A DNA stretch of 64,000 nucleotides from Lytechinus pictus. Lineage: Eukaryota; Echinodermata; Echinoidea; Temnopleuroida; Toxopneustidae. Numbering within the stretch: the first letter of the stretch is position 1; the number at the start of each line of letters is the position of its first letter. A program made the translations under genes and the position numbers. Below are positions 12,901-23,500 of this stretch, piece after piece. The notes beneath the pieces were generated by a model that saw only the letters and a program-made list of their open reading frames with translations, was not told the DNA's origin and did no database searches. The DNA is taken from the NCBI RefSeq assembly GCF_037042905.1, contig NW_026974140.1:18836001-18900000 (forward strand), written 5' to 3'.

Positions 12901-15047
12901 CTTGAATGCAGAAGAAGGAGAAGATGAAGTAAGAGAAGGATGAATTGAAGGAGAGAAAGAAAAAGTAGAGAAAGAAGAGAGAGAACGTGGAAAATGAAGA
13001 GGACAAGATGGAAGACGATCAGGAGCCATTTCATATAACTTGTTATAACAAATTTGCAATAACAGTTTAAAACTACTGGAATCATTTATTTTGTTTGATG
13101 ATTAGTGGACTGGTTATAGAAACTGGATCTGTTATTTTCATATCTCTTTATGAAATGGGTTCCAGAGAGGAAAGGAGGAATTGAAGGGAAATGACTTGGA
13201 AGAAAGATTTCAGAAAAATAAAAGAGGATTCGTATTTCAGGTATAGAAGATATAAGATTTGTTACTTTATCAAGAAATAGCAAGCTGAGTCAATGTGGAT
13301 TCAACTTTCCTGCATTTATCTTATTTTGTCTCATCATTCACGTTTCTTCAGGTCACTATAACTCCCCATGTTTCTGCACAGACCCATGGTCCAGAGGTCA
13401 GTATAAATCTTTTCAGTAATCAAAGGGAGTGTTTCATGAAGCATCTTGCCAAAGATTTTCACTGACAAATTTGCTCTTAGCCAATCAGATACAAGCATTT
13501 CAGTAGCTTTTAACAAATAGTCAATAGAAAGCCCTGTTGATTTGTTTCATGAATCCTTCACAGGGCTTTTACAGTATTCTGAACTTGGGTATAACCCACA
13601 ATATCCCAATTTGTAAAATGACCCTCAGGGGAGGGGGAAGATGTTGAGAGATTGGCACCTGACATATTACTCTTTATTCTGCAATGAGCAGAGCAGTTGT
13701 CATGGCATGTCTTAATATTTCACTTGAAGTCCAGCATATCTTGACACATGTTTATTGTTTTCAACAAAACATTGAGAGGAAAATGCACTTACTAGGCTCT
13801 CATACTAAATGGCATCTTTACTATTCAACAAATCTACTGTACCATTTGGTATAGTGAAGTAGTTGAAACTTAATTAGTCATATTCAAGTAGCTTACATTA
13901 TAAAATTACATGGATGAATATAGTTCTTTATATACAGCCTATTCATACTCATATTGTTATGAGATGGTGAAATGAAACCGAATCTTATGATTGATTGATA
14001 GTGGTTTCATGAAAAGGATATTTATGTAAAGTATTGTGACTGATTATGATTTTGAGAATAAGATTTATCAAGTTACAAGGATTCACATTGTAATTAGGAA
14101 ACCATCCAGACAAATCGGTTTCAAATGTACCTTTAGTTATTCTCAGTAATGCTCTCACTAATATGTAAAACATTTGTAGATAAAATGGTAGTATGGATTC
14201 TAATCAAAAGATTGGACAGTCATGAGACCAGTTATTTATCTTAGATAAGAGGAAAATATGCTAATAACTAGTATTAATAACTAGTTCTATTGACCGGTCA
14301 TGATTTTGATATGAGGATTGCATCACAATCTTATTAAACACATATCAATTTTCACAGGCATTAGATTAAGTCACATTTGTTACCTTTGAAACATCCCAAG
14401 AGTTCAAACTGTTTCTAAGGTACCTCATATGTAGCTATTACTTATATCCTTGATTTTCAATTCAATTCAATTCATGTTTTTCAATCATTTAAAAATCAAT
14501 ACATATACAAATCATGCATGAATAACAATCATTGTAAATAGAGCTTTAATGATTAGGGTGCCCCTAAAAGCAGAAGCTTGATGAATAGGGCACCTAAAAT
14601 GTAATACATTTATAAAAATACATTAAAGTGTAACAGTATATAAATACATACTACACAGAAGAAAAAAACCCACACGTATCCTATAGGGAGGGGGGGGGGG
14701 GGTCAGGAAGAGGGTGTGAAAATGAATCGTGTGATTATTTGTCATACATAGTTATGAGTGAACTTTTGAGTTTGGTTTTAATTGCAGTAACATTAGTGAA
14801 GGAAGTAACATTGGAATGTAGGGAATGCCATATCTGAGGACCAGTTGATGATGTCTATTATTTGTATGGTATGAACACTCTTGATTATTGTCATAAGGGT
14901 TAAACATCAAACTGGTATGAAGCTTATTCATTTGATTATATCACTGTCTTTTCTTTCTAGATGACAAAGGTTTTCATTGATAACTACCAGCGTTATGTAA
15001 ATGGAGAGACATTGAAACATCAAGTCAATTGGGTTGCAAAATATTAA
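6965..15047 (+). CDS. D-isomer-specific 2-hydroxyacid dehydrogenase (glyoxylate/hydroxypyruvate reductase-like), 10 coding exons
   Basis: Coding exons: 6965-7241, 7930-8043, 8474-8645, 9555-9646, 10388-10484, 11004-11121, 11616-11683, 12764-12848, 13352-13396, 14961-15047 (TAA). All junctions are GT-AG and phases agree, giving 384 aa. The Rossmann motif GAGEIG is at residues 211-216. The family's catalytic Arg (NVGRGD, R299), Glu (DVFNPEP, E328) and His (TPHVS, H347) are all present. Arg235-Arg236 after the second beta strand favours NADPH over NADH (family knowledge, inference here). Such enzymes reduce glyoxylate, hydroxypyruvate or similar 2-keto acids. The first ~55 residues are Arg/Ser-rich without acids, like a mitochondrial presequence. 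The ATG lies 1 nt after a good acceptor (6962-6963), so an untranslated first exon probably exists upstream. Exact substrate is uncertain. Confidence 0.93.
8803..9135 (+). mobile_element. tRNA-derived SINE in dehydrogenase intron 3
   Basis: A box TGGTGTAGCGG (8812-8822) and B box-like GTGTTCAAATCCC (8851-8863), then a body with TTAAATGGGTACCTGGTAGG and a tail of ATT repeats. Its body matches the truncated copy at 27287-27580. Confidence 0.82.
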
Positions 15048-15416
15048 TGGAGAGAGACAATGAGACATCAACTTAACTGAATTGCAAAGTATTGAGAAGT
15101 TAAATGGAGAGACAATGAGACATCTACCTAACTGGGTTAGAAAGTGATGTTGATTTGAGAGACAATGAGACATCAACTCAACTGAGTTGCAAAATATCAG
15201 GAGGTTGAATGGAGAGATGTTGAGACATCAATCAACTGGTTTGCAAAGTATTAAAAAGTTGAATGAAGAGACAATAAGACATCAACTTAACTGGGTTGCA
15301 AAGTAATAAGAAGTTAAATGGAGAGGCAATGAGACATCAACTCAACTGGGTTAGAAAGTATTAATGGAGAGACGGTGAAACCTATTAACTCATCTGGGTT
15401 GCAAAATAATAAAAAG
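15001..15416 (+). repeat. Degenerate minisatellite seeded by the dehydrogenase stop exon (~8 copies, 45-62 bp)
   Basis: The end of the last coding exon (ATGGAGAGACATTGAAACAT then GGGTTGCAAAATATTAA, 15001-15047) is followed by about seven diverged copies, starting near 15047, 15110, 15155, 15211, 15264, 15321 and 15363. Each keeps GGAGAGAC, GAGACATCAAC and TGGGTTGCAAAGTATTA. The first copy is the coding one; the rest are 3' UTR. Confidence 0.85.
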
Positions 15417-16645
15417 TTGAGATTAAGAAGAATAAGAAGCTTTCTTATGTAGGGAATAAAAGAGAATGGTAAATTCATTTAATATTAGTCTGCGCATACT
15501 TAGTCATAACAAAATTGTTGTGACGAGATTTTTGAAACACATTTTGAAAAATGTTTCCTACTCAGAAATATGGATTAATACAGCCTGAATTATACTGTCA
15601 CCTTCTCTTGACATCAATCATGTTTTTTAAAGTTGATGAATGTCTGTAGTAAAACTGAAAGATTTCATCATTAAATTAGAACCATTACTTCATCTCCCTT
15701 GTGTCAGAAGGTTTGACAAAAGTATTTGAGGTTAAAAGAAAGTGGCATTCAAAATTGTCTTGTTTGTATTGATAATGTTATCCTACTGGTATGAAGATAT
15801 CATTTCTATTCAAACAAAGTTAATATAAAACATAATTATAGCAATTTTAAATTTCTAATGGTATCAATCATTATGATGTATTGTTGATATTCTAGTTTTT
15901 AGAATATTCATAGTTATATATTGTATTCATTAAAATATATGAAGGTAACAATATTGAAATGAAAATCAAGAGTTTCCTCCCGATTCATGCAGTCCAGCAT
16001 TTGTAAGCTAGTTTCAGCCCAATAATGAAGCAATAAGCTTTGTTTTACAGGGAGCTGATTTACCAATTTCAAACATGAATACTGTACTCTGATTGGTCAA
16101 GAGATTATGTAGGGAGGAGGATTTAGCCACAAGAGCTTGAAATTTGCCTATTTGGTAATTTGCATGTACAAACCTGCATTCTAACTGGTTGACAATATGT
16201 TATAATTCTGCACTAAAACAAATGGCAATTTACCCAATCATGCACATATTAGATTTACAAATCATTTATCTTTTATTAAATAGGACAGTGCTGGAATGAT
16301 TTCATGTCAAATATTTTTGGCATATATTTTATAACAGTACTAGTGATTTCTGTAATCAATATATACATGTATTTTCTTTATAATATATTTTTGTATTTAC
16401 CAGAATATAACAGTTTCCGCTGTAAAAGGTACATGGTTTCTAGCCTGATAACTTGGTTTAGTGATTTTTGCAGCATGTTTTGTCTCTCATTGTAACTGTC
16501 AAGTAATTATGGTCAATGAAGTCATTACAACATAAAAAGTTGCTGCACATTCAATTGTTTAATTTTGGAATTGTTTTTAATCAATATAATAGCTTATTGT
16601 AGAGTTTGATTATGAATGTTATGATCTTGGCAAAAAAACAAATGC

Positions 16646-16651
16646 AATAAA
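16646..16651 (+). terminator. Candidate polyadenylation signal of the dehydrogenase gene
   Basis: AATAAA in the context GCAATAAAGC, about 1.6 kb past the stop codon. It is a plausible end for a long 3' UTR; no closer signal looks better, but this is unproven. Confidence 0.4.
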
Positions 16652-16749
16652 GCTTTCTAAAAAGAAATTCACAGTATGTTACTTTTATTACAGGTGTGTC
16701 TCATTTATTGAATTCCATACAGGTTCATGATGAGTTGTTTTACCACAAA

Positions 16750-17063
16750 GGCCCATATTCTGAAGTCGGGGTTTAATTTAGACTCTGGTTTAAAGTTGTG
16801 GTTTAACTATGGATAACCAAAAGTGGCATAAATCTTTAACAATATAATTTCAATGCATCAGCTCATTTTTCTCTGAAATCATTCTTAACTGTTTCAGAAG
16901 GATAGACAAGATAGCTTTCTTCACCATTAATGAATTAGGAAAGAGCACAGTAATCATAAAAATATGTAAAATGTAAGGAAAATTTTGATGTTTTTAGCTT
17001 TCCATAATTTTAGCACAGAGTTAGACCATGGTCTAAGTTACACCCGACTTCAGAATACGGGCC
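16750..17063. mobile_element. Inverted-repeat MITE, ~314 bp
   Basis: Left end GGCCCATATTCTGAAGTCGG and right end CCGACTTCAGAATACGGGCC are near-perfect inverted repeats; inside them, a second inverted pair (GGTTTAA.../...TAAGTTACACC region) extends the hairpin. AAAG occurs on both flanks and could be a short target duplication. No ORF. Confidence 0.75.
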
Positions 17064-18937
17064 AAAGAGTTTAATTATATTTGTTTACGTTGACGTTGAT
17101 GTGGTTAAAGTGATTTGCTAAGAGTTGAGGTGCCCGATTATTTAAGGTGAAGTCCATCTTTATCAAGCTGTGTTCACCATTCAATGTGATCGTTATTGAT
17201 TTTTTTCCAATCTCTTTTAGCAGTCATCTTTTTTAGTTACTTGTTTGCTTCATTGATTCTCTTAACCAACTCTCTCTGGGAGCATCACTTAGCAATGTGC
17301 AAGTTTTTTTTTTCTCATAATAATGTATGCGTGAGTGATACTTGCTTTTCATAGCCTACACCATTGATTTCATATACTCTTGCTCTCCTCTGTCTTGCTT
17401 GAGCAAGAAGCAAATTTTCATCATAGAGCATATGAATTTATTAGCTTTCGTCAATTATGAATGTAGAATGCAAAATTGTGCAACTGATACTGATAGTTAC
17501 CCTTTGAATTGTTAAAAGCCTTCATGTTTCTTTTATAATTTTTTTAAAACGTCACGAAAATCCCCTCTTTTATCATCATAAATGATTATTTTTAATGGAC
17601 TTTTCTGAAACAAAGTAGTTTGGTTAAGGGGGGGGGGGGGTGTTGCTGCCTAGCCCTACATATATTGTAGTTGATCTGATGGATGAAAAGCATATCCAGT
17701 CTTGTTGAGGTTTCTTATTTAATTTCAATAACATAACACTGAAATTGAGGAATCTGCCTGCTTGAGATAAAAGAATTGAAGTACATAATGATATTCAGCC
17801 TAAATCATTCAATAGCGAATGATTTTTAATTTATTTGAAAAGATCACCTTATCTTCCCCTGCCATCATGACCATAGGTGCCCCTACCTCTATACCTCATT
17901 TAATGATTTAGGGGGAAGGGGCTAGCTGCCCCTATGATCTTTCAAGTCGTGAAAAAAAAATGAGAAAAAAGGGAGATGAAAAGAAGAAAAACAAATAGGA
18001 AGGCATGAATTTACCCGGTACCTGTTTTAAGCTGCCTTTTCACCCCTCTAAATGTCTAGACCATAAACAAATAAAACTTAATTGAAAGCAACTATATGAA
18101 CAAAATGTATTATTTTTATCAATATTACTCATATGGTGCTTTGTCCGTTAGGCCCAAAGTGCTTATGAAAATAACAGACCCGAGTCCATTTCTTGGCGCA
18201 ACTAACTTGAATGAATATTAAAAATGACCAAAACATTATTGGACATACAAGATCATTATTGACGAAAATGGACTTTGTTGGATATTCATTTTTATACTCA
18301 ATAGCAATAGGCTTTTCTGTATTTTATTAAAAATGCAGCTTGTTTTGGGGGTCTATAAAAACAAGCTCCGTGGTATACTTCGAATACTTAGAAGTTTTTA
18401 TATTGACCTTAACTGAAAGTACATCCTCGAAGAGCGACGAAGGACGGCACTCCCCGACCACGCCCCCTAAGCCCCGCCCACAAATGCACACATGCGGCGA
18501 GCGTTGATCATGTGATGATCATATCACGTGATTGTTTTGGAGACGACGAAAATCGGGAAGTGTAACTCAGTTTTTGTCTAACTTTCGATTCTCAATCATA
18601 TTGAAATAAAGCTGCTTTTTGTTGCATCAACCCTGTGATATCGTGCATCAATAGTTGTTTTGTTCGTGAGTAATAGAGTATAATAACGTATTTCATTTTA
18701 AAGGAAATTAGTTTGGCTGCTGAGCGCGAGTAAAGGCAAAGCAGATGCGTAGCCCCCATGTCGTTTGGTCGGCCGGCATGCCGGTGTGGCCCGCGGCACC
18801 GCGGGCGCACTGGCCCACTATTGCGCCTCGGGGGATGTGTGACAGTGCTAGCTAGCCTAGTGCCAGTAGTGGGGCCGAGACGGTGGGATGATGTCTGCAA
18901 TAATGCCTTGCTATAACAAATGTTGTGTTCGTTTGCC
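17064..18937. other. Intergenic, AT-rich then GC-rich; possible promoter region of the GH27 gene at about 18420-18930
   Basis: AT-rich DNA with a G run (17629-17640) gives way near 18420 to CpG-containing GC-rich DNA (for example CACGCCCCCTAAGCCCCGCC at 18459). An 8-bp E-box palindrome TCACGTGA is at 18524-18531. This is the only promoter-like stretch between the dehydrogenase and the GH27 gene. No coding sequence seen. Confidence 0.35.
18524..18531. promoter_or_regulatory. CLEAR-like E-box (TCACGTGA)
   Basis: TCACGTGA matches the central eight bases of the vertebrate CLEAR element (GTCACGTGAC) bound by TFEB/MITF-type bHLH factors at lysosomal genes. It lies 2.0 kb upstream of the first GH27 coding exon, in the GC-rich region. 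That it drives this lysosomal hydrolase gene is inference. Confidence 0.35.
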
Positions 18938-20071
18938 GGTAAGAGTTCCATATGCACCCCCTCTAAAAATTGAAAATAAAAACATGGAGAAGGTTCAGAA
19001 TAATATATCTAGCCCTAGGTAATATAGAACATAATCACATATATGATGGGGGAGTGGAAATACATACCAAAATATGGCTTTATTCTGTCAAATTTCGAGC
19101 AGGATCTAGTGCGTGTAATTGTCCATAGACATCGGTTTATTTAGTCAGTAATGGGTCTGTGAGTCTAGACTAGTCGAACTATCGGCTGATAATCGTTAGA
19201 ATATCTCTTCTGGTATCAGCACTTCTCGCTAGCGTAGCGGGAAGAGGTCTTGACTGCAGATAAAACAAGGTGAGTTCGAGTCTCAAGTAAGGTAAGCAAG
19301 AATGAAAAAATAATAAAAAATCTGAAGTGAACGAAGCGGAAGTCTCAACAATCTTTTGTTATTTTTGGTGGGGGGTGCGTATAGCCAGGCGGCTTCAAAG
19401 AGAGTGAAAATCATTTACTAACGTAAGGTCACTCTCATATGAAGCCAGGGCTGGCTAGGTATACTTTCGTGTGTACCACCAAAAAACCTGAAACTTTTGC
19501 CCCCGAGATTTCTACTTTCTTTCTAATAGATCTAGCCCTAAATCATGTACATGGGATAAAACTTCATTTCCGACATTTCTACGCTCTCGTTGTTATTTTT
19601 GAACAAGAATTCATCAAAAAAATGAGAGAAATATTGTGTAAAGACGGAAGAGACTTGCCCGATGTTTACGCCGCCATCTTGTTTTCTATTGTTCTTCCCC
19701 AACGTTACCCGACGCACGCGTCTGTAACGTTGGCGAAGAACAATAGGAAACAAGATGGCGGCGTAAACATCGGGCAAGTCTCTTCCGTCTTTACACAATA
19801 TTTCTCTCATTTTTTTGATGAATTCTTGTTCAAAAATAACAACGAGAGCGTAGAAATGTCGGAAATGAAGTTTTATCCCATGTACATGATTTAGGGCTAG
19901 ATCTATTAGAAAGAAAGTAGAAATCTCGGGGGCAAAAGTTTCAGGTTTTTTGGTGGTACACACGAAAGTATACCTAGCCAGCCCTGGCTTCATATGAGAG
20001 TGACCTTACGTTAGTAAATGATTTTCACTCTCTTTGAAGCCGCCTGGCTAGGTGCATATGGAACTCTTTCC
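18938..20071. mobile_element. Foldback DNA transposon (non-autonomous), 1134 bp, with 21-bp terminal inverted repeats and 8-bp target duplication
   Basis: The left terminus GGTAAGAGTTCCATATGCACC (first 20 bases 18938-18957) is matched by the right terminus, GGTGCATATGGAACTCTTTC plus one C (20051-20071), with one mismatch over 21 bp. CGTTTGCC is duplicated at 18930-18937 and 20072-20079. Inside are an asymmetric ~420-bp part and a 669-bp palindrome (19382-20050). An 8-bp duplication fits hAT, P or Merlin superfamilies; termini beginning GG are typical of Merlin, but superfamily is unresolved. No transposase is encoded. The open frames of 151 codons on each strand are mirror images produced by the palindrome. 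Confidence 0.85.
19382..20050. repeat. Near-perfect 669-bp palindrome centred at ~19716
   Basis: Position x pairs with 39432 - x across the whole stretch without indels; the two 151-codon mirror frames (19439-19894 on + and 19538-19993 on -) differ at only a few residues, all near the centre. The arms (~334 bp) meet with practically no spacer. GCCGCCATCTTG at 19670-19681, and its mirror at 19751-19762, match the YY1 consensus. Confidence 0.93.
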
Positions 20072-20522
20072 CGTTTGCCAAGCAAGTTGTAAAAAATACC
20101 AACAATGTAATAACCATCAAAATGGGTTTTGATATCTATTTCAAAAGTAATATAAATTTGTAAATTGTGAACTCATTGCAAATTGCGTATGCGTCCCGGC
20201 CTTGTTGAAATAATTTTTTTTTTAAACAAAAAATTACAGATCTGTAAATCAATTTATAAAAAAGCTGTCCAGTTATCATTCATTTCATGTTTGTTTCTTT
20301 AATGAAAGGTACATATATTCAATGTGATATGATTTTTTGTTTTAATCAAAGCAATTCAAATTATTTTCAAAGATCTCCAAACCTAGGCTTAGAACTCTGA
20401 TTGAGAGCTTAATTCTGAGTCTGACTACACTACATGGTCGCTTCAGGATCTATGCCCATGGTGCATTCAATTTGCTTTTTTCCTAAAAATTTTATATTTT
20501 TCTTTGGAATAGATTTACCAAG

Positions 20523-23500
20523 ATGAGAAGTAAAATGATGTTCTATGCCATTGTAGCAGCCCAGGTCTTAACCATAAGCATAGACAGTGTCTATGCACTT
20601 GATAATGGACTGGCTCTTACCCCACCAATGGGATGGTTGTCATGGGAACGCTTTCGCTGCAACACAGATTGTGTGAATGACCCTGACAACTGCATTGGGT
20701 GAGTATGCTCTTTCTTTTTAGAATTGTTTTTTTCTTTATAAGGAATGATGAAAATGATGATTAGGCCTATATGAATAGTGGGATTGTAGTGATTTTTGAC
20801 AAAGAATACAAAGCAAACTACATTACACTCTGTATAAGTCAGCTCTCCGTAAGTTGAACAATCAGTCACCTAACTTGAAGGTTTAGGGAGTGTTTCATCA
20901 ACATTTTCATCCGACAAGTTGTCAGATCTGACATCTTTCTCTGATGTTGATTGGCTGAGAGGTACTGTTACTATGGTAACTGTCGGATAAAATGGGACTT
21001 GTCGGATAAAACGTCCGACAAGTCCTTTCATGAAACGCTGCAAAACATGTGTGATGTGACTTCCACGCTGTAAGCAACTTTTTATCGGATGTACATACAC
21101 TTGCACACTGCACTTCACTAGTACGACAATACACCAGACAGTGGCCTGTACTGTTTCCAGAAGAAGAAGAAGAAGTGATTAAACTCTTTTACTTTGAATT
21201 TCTCCTAAGTGCCAAGTGGAACTTTCTTTGATCCCAAGGGATTCAAATTAATCAGAGTCACCTGCTAATTGCTTCATTATGATACATGCATTATATGCAC
21301 AGAAGCAGGTTCGATCAATGTAAAAAATATGCGTAAACCATGGTGTGCTATCAAGGGTTCGAAACCACCTTTGTGAATTCAGGCCATAATTTTTCATTAA
21401 ACTTTTGTCAGTCTTATATTTGGACTACGTTTTTTCTGATGAAATACTCTTGGTATGAATTGCTTTCTACATTGCAGCCATGCTGATCTCACAGATGATA
21501 GTAGCTCATGACGTGTAGGATGCATGTAACAAAATCACTATGTATTTGTCTTTGTGTTTCTTTCTTCTGCTTTACAGTGAAAATTTGTATAAAACCATGG
21601 CTGATTTGGTAGTTGAGAAAGGATATAAAGATTTAGGTTATGAGTTCATCAACATGGATGATTGTTGGATGGCTAGTAGCAGAGATAGTAATGGCCGTCT
21701 CCAAGGTGATCCCACTCGCTTCCCTAGTGGTATCAAAGCTCTAGCTGATTATGTAAGTGGAATGCTTGTTTCCATCTACCATTCGTTTGAATGGTCCTAC
21801 CAAAGGGGTACTCCAGGATGAGAATGATATGGTTTTAACAAATAGAGTTGAATTATACAAACCAAACACTGAAAATTTCTTTAAAATCAAACAAGGAATA
21901 ACAGTTCGATGAGTACTATTAACCATGAACAATTACGAACTATGGAATTTATTGGGTTTGATGATATGATTATCACAAGAAGAAAAGAAATTCTGTCTGT
22001 CCATCCCAAATCATTCTGATGATAAATTAAAAACTGATTTATCAAGTTAAAATTTGGCTCATATCTATTTGAACAAAGAATGATGATCAGGGGCCCGTTA
22101 TGACTTACAGTTGTAGTTAAAACTTTGCCATGGTAACAAGGCACAGCAGCTTATGTTTCTATGGTAGCTGCCATAATTAAAAAGTTATGACACATGTCAG
22201 TCTTTATGTAATTAGCCCTGATTGTTATTGGTGAATCAGGGTCAAAGATCAGAGCTTACTTTGTACCTGAAAATGACTCTTTATTGTGCATTACAAATAA
22301 TTCACTGCTGATTTTAATAGTTTGTATATTATTTTGACATTTTTAGCAAGCTAATGTTGAACAACAAGAATAATAAAACTCATCTTGACTACGTGATGGG
22401 AATATTGTTGCCAAATATGGTATTATTATTATTACAATGCTTTTTTATTTTCATTGTTATCACTTTCAGATCCATAGTAAGGGTTTGAAACTTGGCATCT
22501 ACGAATCTATGGGATATCATACCTGTCAGAAACTACCGGGAACGTTTGGTCACATTGAGACGGATGCACAGACCTTTGCTGATTGGGGTATTGATATGGT
22601 CAAGATGGATGCATGCTATACACCATCCAGCGAACTTGCAGGAGAAGGTGACCTTCACAATTTTCACCATCAAAGATTTAGAGTTTCCTTTGTTATTTTA
22701 ACCCTTGAATATCCATATGACTATAATAATAGATTATTCCTAAACTACTCCAAGGACAGGCCTTTGATTCACACGAATGTCCAACCATATTCAGAAGCAA
22801 TTTTTGTTAGTCTTTCAAATATTTAGCTGCTCTTTATGTATTCTGTTACTGTAATGATGTGATGACAGTTATCTTTCACATCCTAAAATTGTATTATTTT
22901 ATTTTTTCTATGTTCCAGGTTACATGAATTTCTCAAGAGCTCTGAATGCAACTGGAAGGCCTATTATTTATTCATGTGAATGGGCCCATTGTGGAGGGGT
23001 AAGTTACTTTACTTACTATCAAATCATATTGATCATGTTATTGTCATTTAATGAAAAAAAGGAAATTTCATCCAAGAAAAAATTGATTTGAGCCAAGTCA
23101 GAAGATCATGTCCTACATCTAAAGAAGAGATGGATTTACTTCCAATCAGAGTAATTTTAAAATTTGTAGTTCCATCTGGTCTTAAACTGTACTTCACTTT
23201 CTTATCACGTTTTATTTAAAAATGCGTTTTGGGGGAATTTATTTTAGTTTGTGAGAAGACATTCAAAGTATTTTTTCTTTCAAGTGCTTGGTTAAAGGCT
23301 TAAGAAGTTACATAGTTTCATATTTATTCAAAGGGCTATTCCAATCTAACAAAAAAGATGATTTTGAATGATGTGAAATAAAGAAAATTACCGGTATGAC
23401 ATTTTAAGTTTGGCTAGTCAGTATGCAAATGAGGGAAAACATGGTGTCACCCACTGACTATTTCTTTTGTATTTTATGATGTGAAGTATGAAATATTAAT

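Noticed and set aside
19216-19295. GTGAGTTCGAGTCTCAAG, B-box-like, in the foldback element
   Set aside because: No convincing A box or tRNA fold; at most an old SINE trace within the asymmetric part of the element.
19439-19993. Two 151-codon open frames, one per strand, with the same protein
   Set aside because: They are mirror images created by a palindrome; no family similarity and no splice or start context.
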